NCBI RefSeq assembly: GCF_900105715.1
Contig: NZ_FNRY01000001.1
Coordinates: 124,001 to 188,000, forward strand
Origin: Paramicrobacterium humi
GTDB lineage: Bacteria; Actinomycetota; Actinomycetes; Actinomycetales; Microbacteriaceae
Direction: 5' to 3'
Length of the DNA: 64,000 nt
Shown here: one piece after another, positions 62,961 through 64,000 of the stretch
Layout of the letters: each line of letters opens with the position of its first letter
Numbering within the stretch: position 1 is the stretch's first letter
Made by a program: the position numbers and the translations under genes
Notes under the pieces: generated by a model
Database searches by the model: none
Seen by the model: the letters and a program-made list of their open reading frames with translations, nothing else
What the model was told of the DNA's origin: nothing

Positions 62961-64000
62961 TGGGCTCTTCAGAGAGACCAACGAGAAAGAGAATGCGAAC
63001 AGTTGCGGTTATCCTGGCCGGCGGCGTCGGCGTCCGGGTCGGCCTTGGAATCCCCAAGCAGCTGATCAAGATCGCGGGCAAAGCAATAGTCGAGCACACA
63101 CTGGAGGCCATGAGCCGAAACGCACGTGTCGACGAGATCATCATCATGATGAACGCCGATGCGATTAGCGAACTCGACTATCTCCGCGAAGGAGACCATT
63201 TCCCGAAGCTCACCCGTATCCTGCCAGGTGGTGCGACGCGTAACGACACAACACAGCTTGCCCTCGCCGCGCTCGGAGACGAAGATTGCAAGGTCCTGTT
63301 CCACGACGCAGTTCGCCCGTTCATCGATAGCCGGATCATTGATGACTGTATCGATGCGCTTGACACGTACGACGCCGTGGACACCGCGATCCCCTCAGCT
63401 GACACGATCATCCGGGTCGGCGACGACGGCTGCATCACCGACATCCCGAACAGGTCGCTCCTGCGCCGCGGCCAGACGCCGCAGGCCTTCACCGCCTCCG
63501 TGATCCGCAGAGCTTACGCGCTCGCACAGGACGATCCTGACTTTCGCGCCACTGACGACTGTGGGGTCGTTTTCAAGTACCTTCCCCAAGTCAAGATCTT
63601 CGTCGTTGATGGCACCGCAGAGAACATGAAGGTGACGGAACCGATAGACATTCACATCGCCGACAAGGTGTTCCAGTTGCAGTCGGCGACCCTCTCCAAC
63701 GATCCAGCCGACGTGCCTGACCTGATGGGGAAGTGCGTAGTCGTCTTCGGCGGCAGCTACGGAATCGGCAAGAGCGTAGTAGAGCTGTGCAGCGACCGAG
63801 GAGCACGCGTTTTCGCTTACAGCCGAAGCACGACACAGACCGATGTTACGTCGCGGAAGCAAGTGCGTGCCGCGTTACGCGAAGCTCACCACGAAGCAGG
63901 TTCCATCGACTACATTGTCGTCACCGCAGGCGTCTTGACGGTGTCTCCATTGGCCGACGCCGCAAAGAAGCAGATCAAGCAAACGATAAAGACGAACCTC
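62961..64000 (+). CDS. Fused IspD/TarI-type cytidylyltransferase and SDR dehydrogenase (partial)
   Basis: 347 residues are visible and the gene runs off the right edge. Residues about 12-235 form an IspD/TarI-like cytidylyltransferase: VAVILAGGVGVRVGLGIPKQ, HDAVRPFIDSRIID and the RRGQTPQAFTASVI motif. From about residue 255 an SDR domain begins (MGKCVVVFGGSYGIGKSVV, then IDYIVVTAGVLTVSP). This fusion matches Bcs1/Acs1-type enzymes of Haemophilus capsules, which reduce ribulose-5-phosphate and make CDP-ribitol. ATG 62961 follows GGAGGGCGAA. It lies 18 bp after the GlfT2-like gene. Confidence 0.88.

Overview
The window is high-GC DNA (about 70% in most coding stretches) from an actinobacterium. 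I infer a member of the Micrococcales, probably Microbacteriaceae. The inference rests on the conserved housekeeping run rsmI / metG-tatD-rsmA-ispE-abcF next to a protein O-mannosyltransferase gene, a DUF222-HNH (13E12-type) endonuclease gene, many GTG starts, and many leaderless promoters with the -10 box TAnnnT placed 6-7 bases before the start codon. No rRNA genes, intact tRNA genes or CRISPR arrays are present.

Layout. 0-5.7 kb: methionine ABC importer genes (metQ, partial metN), a cold-shock gene with a strong terminator, a small membrane protein, and a TrpXYZ-type ABC importer. 5.9-9.6 kb: a mobile unit bounded by ISL3-type ends and a perfect 8-bp target duplication. It holds a complete ISL3 transposase gene, a tRNA-Thr 3' remnant, an antibiotic-monooxygenase-type gene and a divergent GlxA/AraC regulator, and it ends in a 166-bp remnant of a second IS copy. 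9.7-12.3 kb: copZ-copA copper resistance behind a CsoR-like operator. 12.2-18.9 kb: the abcF-ispE-(unknown)-rsmA-tatD-metG block. 19-25.4 kb: aldo/keto reductase, ASCH protein, a decayed MFS gene, rsmI, the pmt mannosyltransferase and a YeiH-family exporter. 25.4-31.5 kb: hydrolase/TetR, CynX-type MFS, cyclodeaminase-like protein, metY with a CoA-binding partner, and a methyltransferase. 31.7-35.6 kb: a Phd/PIN toxin-antitoxin pair and an AfsR-like regulator broken by one extra base. 35.6-41.8 kb: Na+/H+ antiporter, a DrrAB-type drug exporter with unusual 11-bp-spaced repeats in its promoter region, an HNH gene, and a short-chain dehydrogenase with no standard start codon. 42-55 kb: serine deaminase, YyaL, carboxylesterase with its TetR, VapBC and MazEF-type toxin-antitoxin pairs, redox enzymes, RNase HI, manA and an acyl-CoA dehydrogenase. 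55.2 kb: a CIRCE heat-shock operator in front of a small DUF2795 gene. 56.6-64 kb: a cell-surface polymer locus with two tandem O-antigen-ligase/polymerase-type proteins, a Wzm/Wzt-type ABC exporter, a GlfT2-like galactofuranosyltransferase and a fused cytidylyltransferase-dehydrogenase that resembles CDP-ribitol synthases. Its GC content drops.

The observations most worth a second look are: the ISL3 unit whose outer ends share a target duplication, so that it moved with its passengers as one block; the CIRCE-controlled DUF2795 gene; an 8-mer, GGATGCCG/CGGCATCC, repeated roughly 65-70 times in the native DNA and almost absent from the mobile unit and the surface-polymer locus; and the polymer locus itself, which combines galactofuranose and CDP-ribitol-type functions. 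All identifications are from reading motifs; no database search was run.
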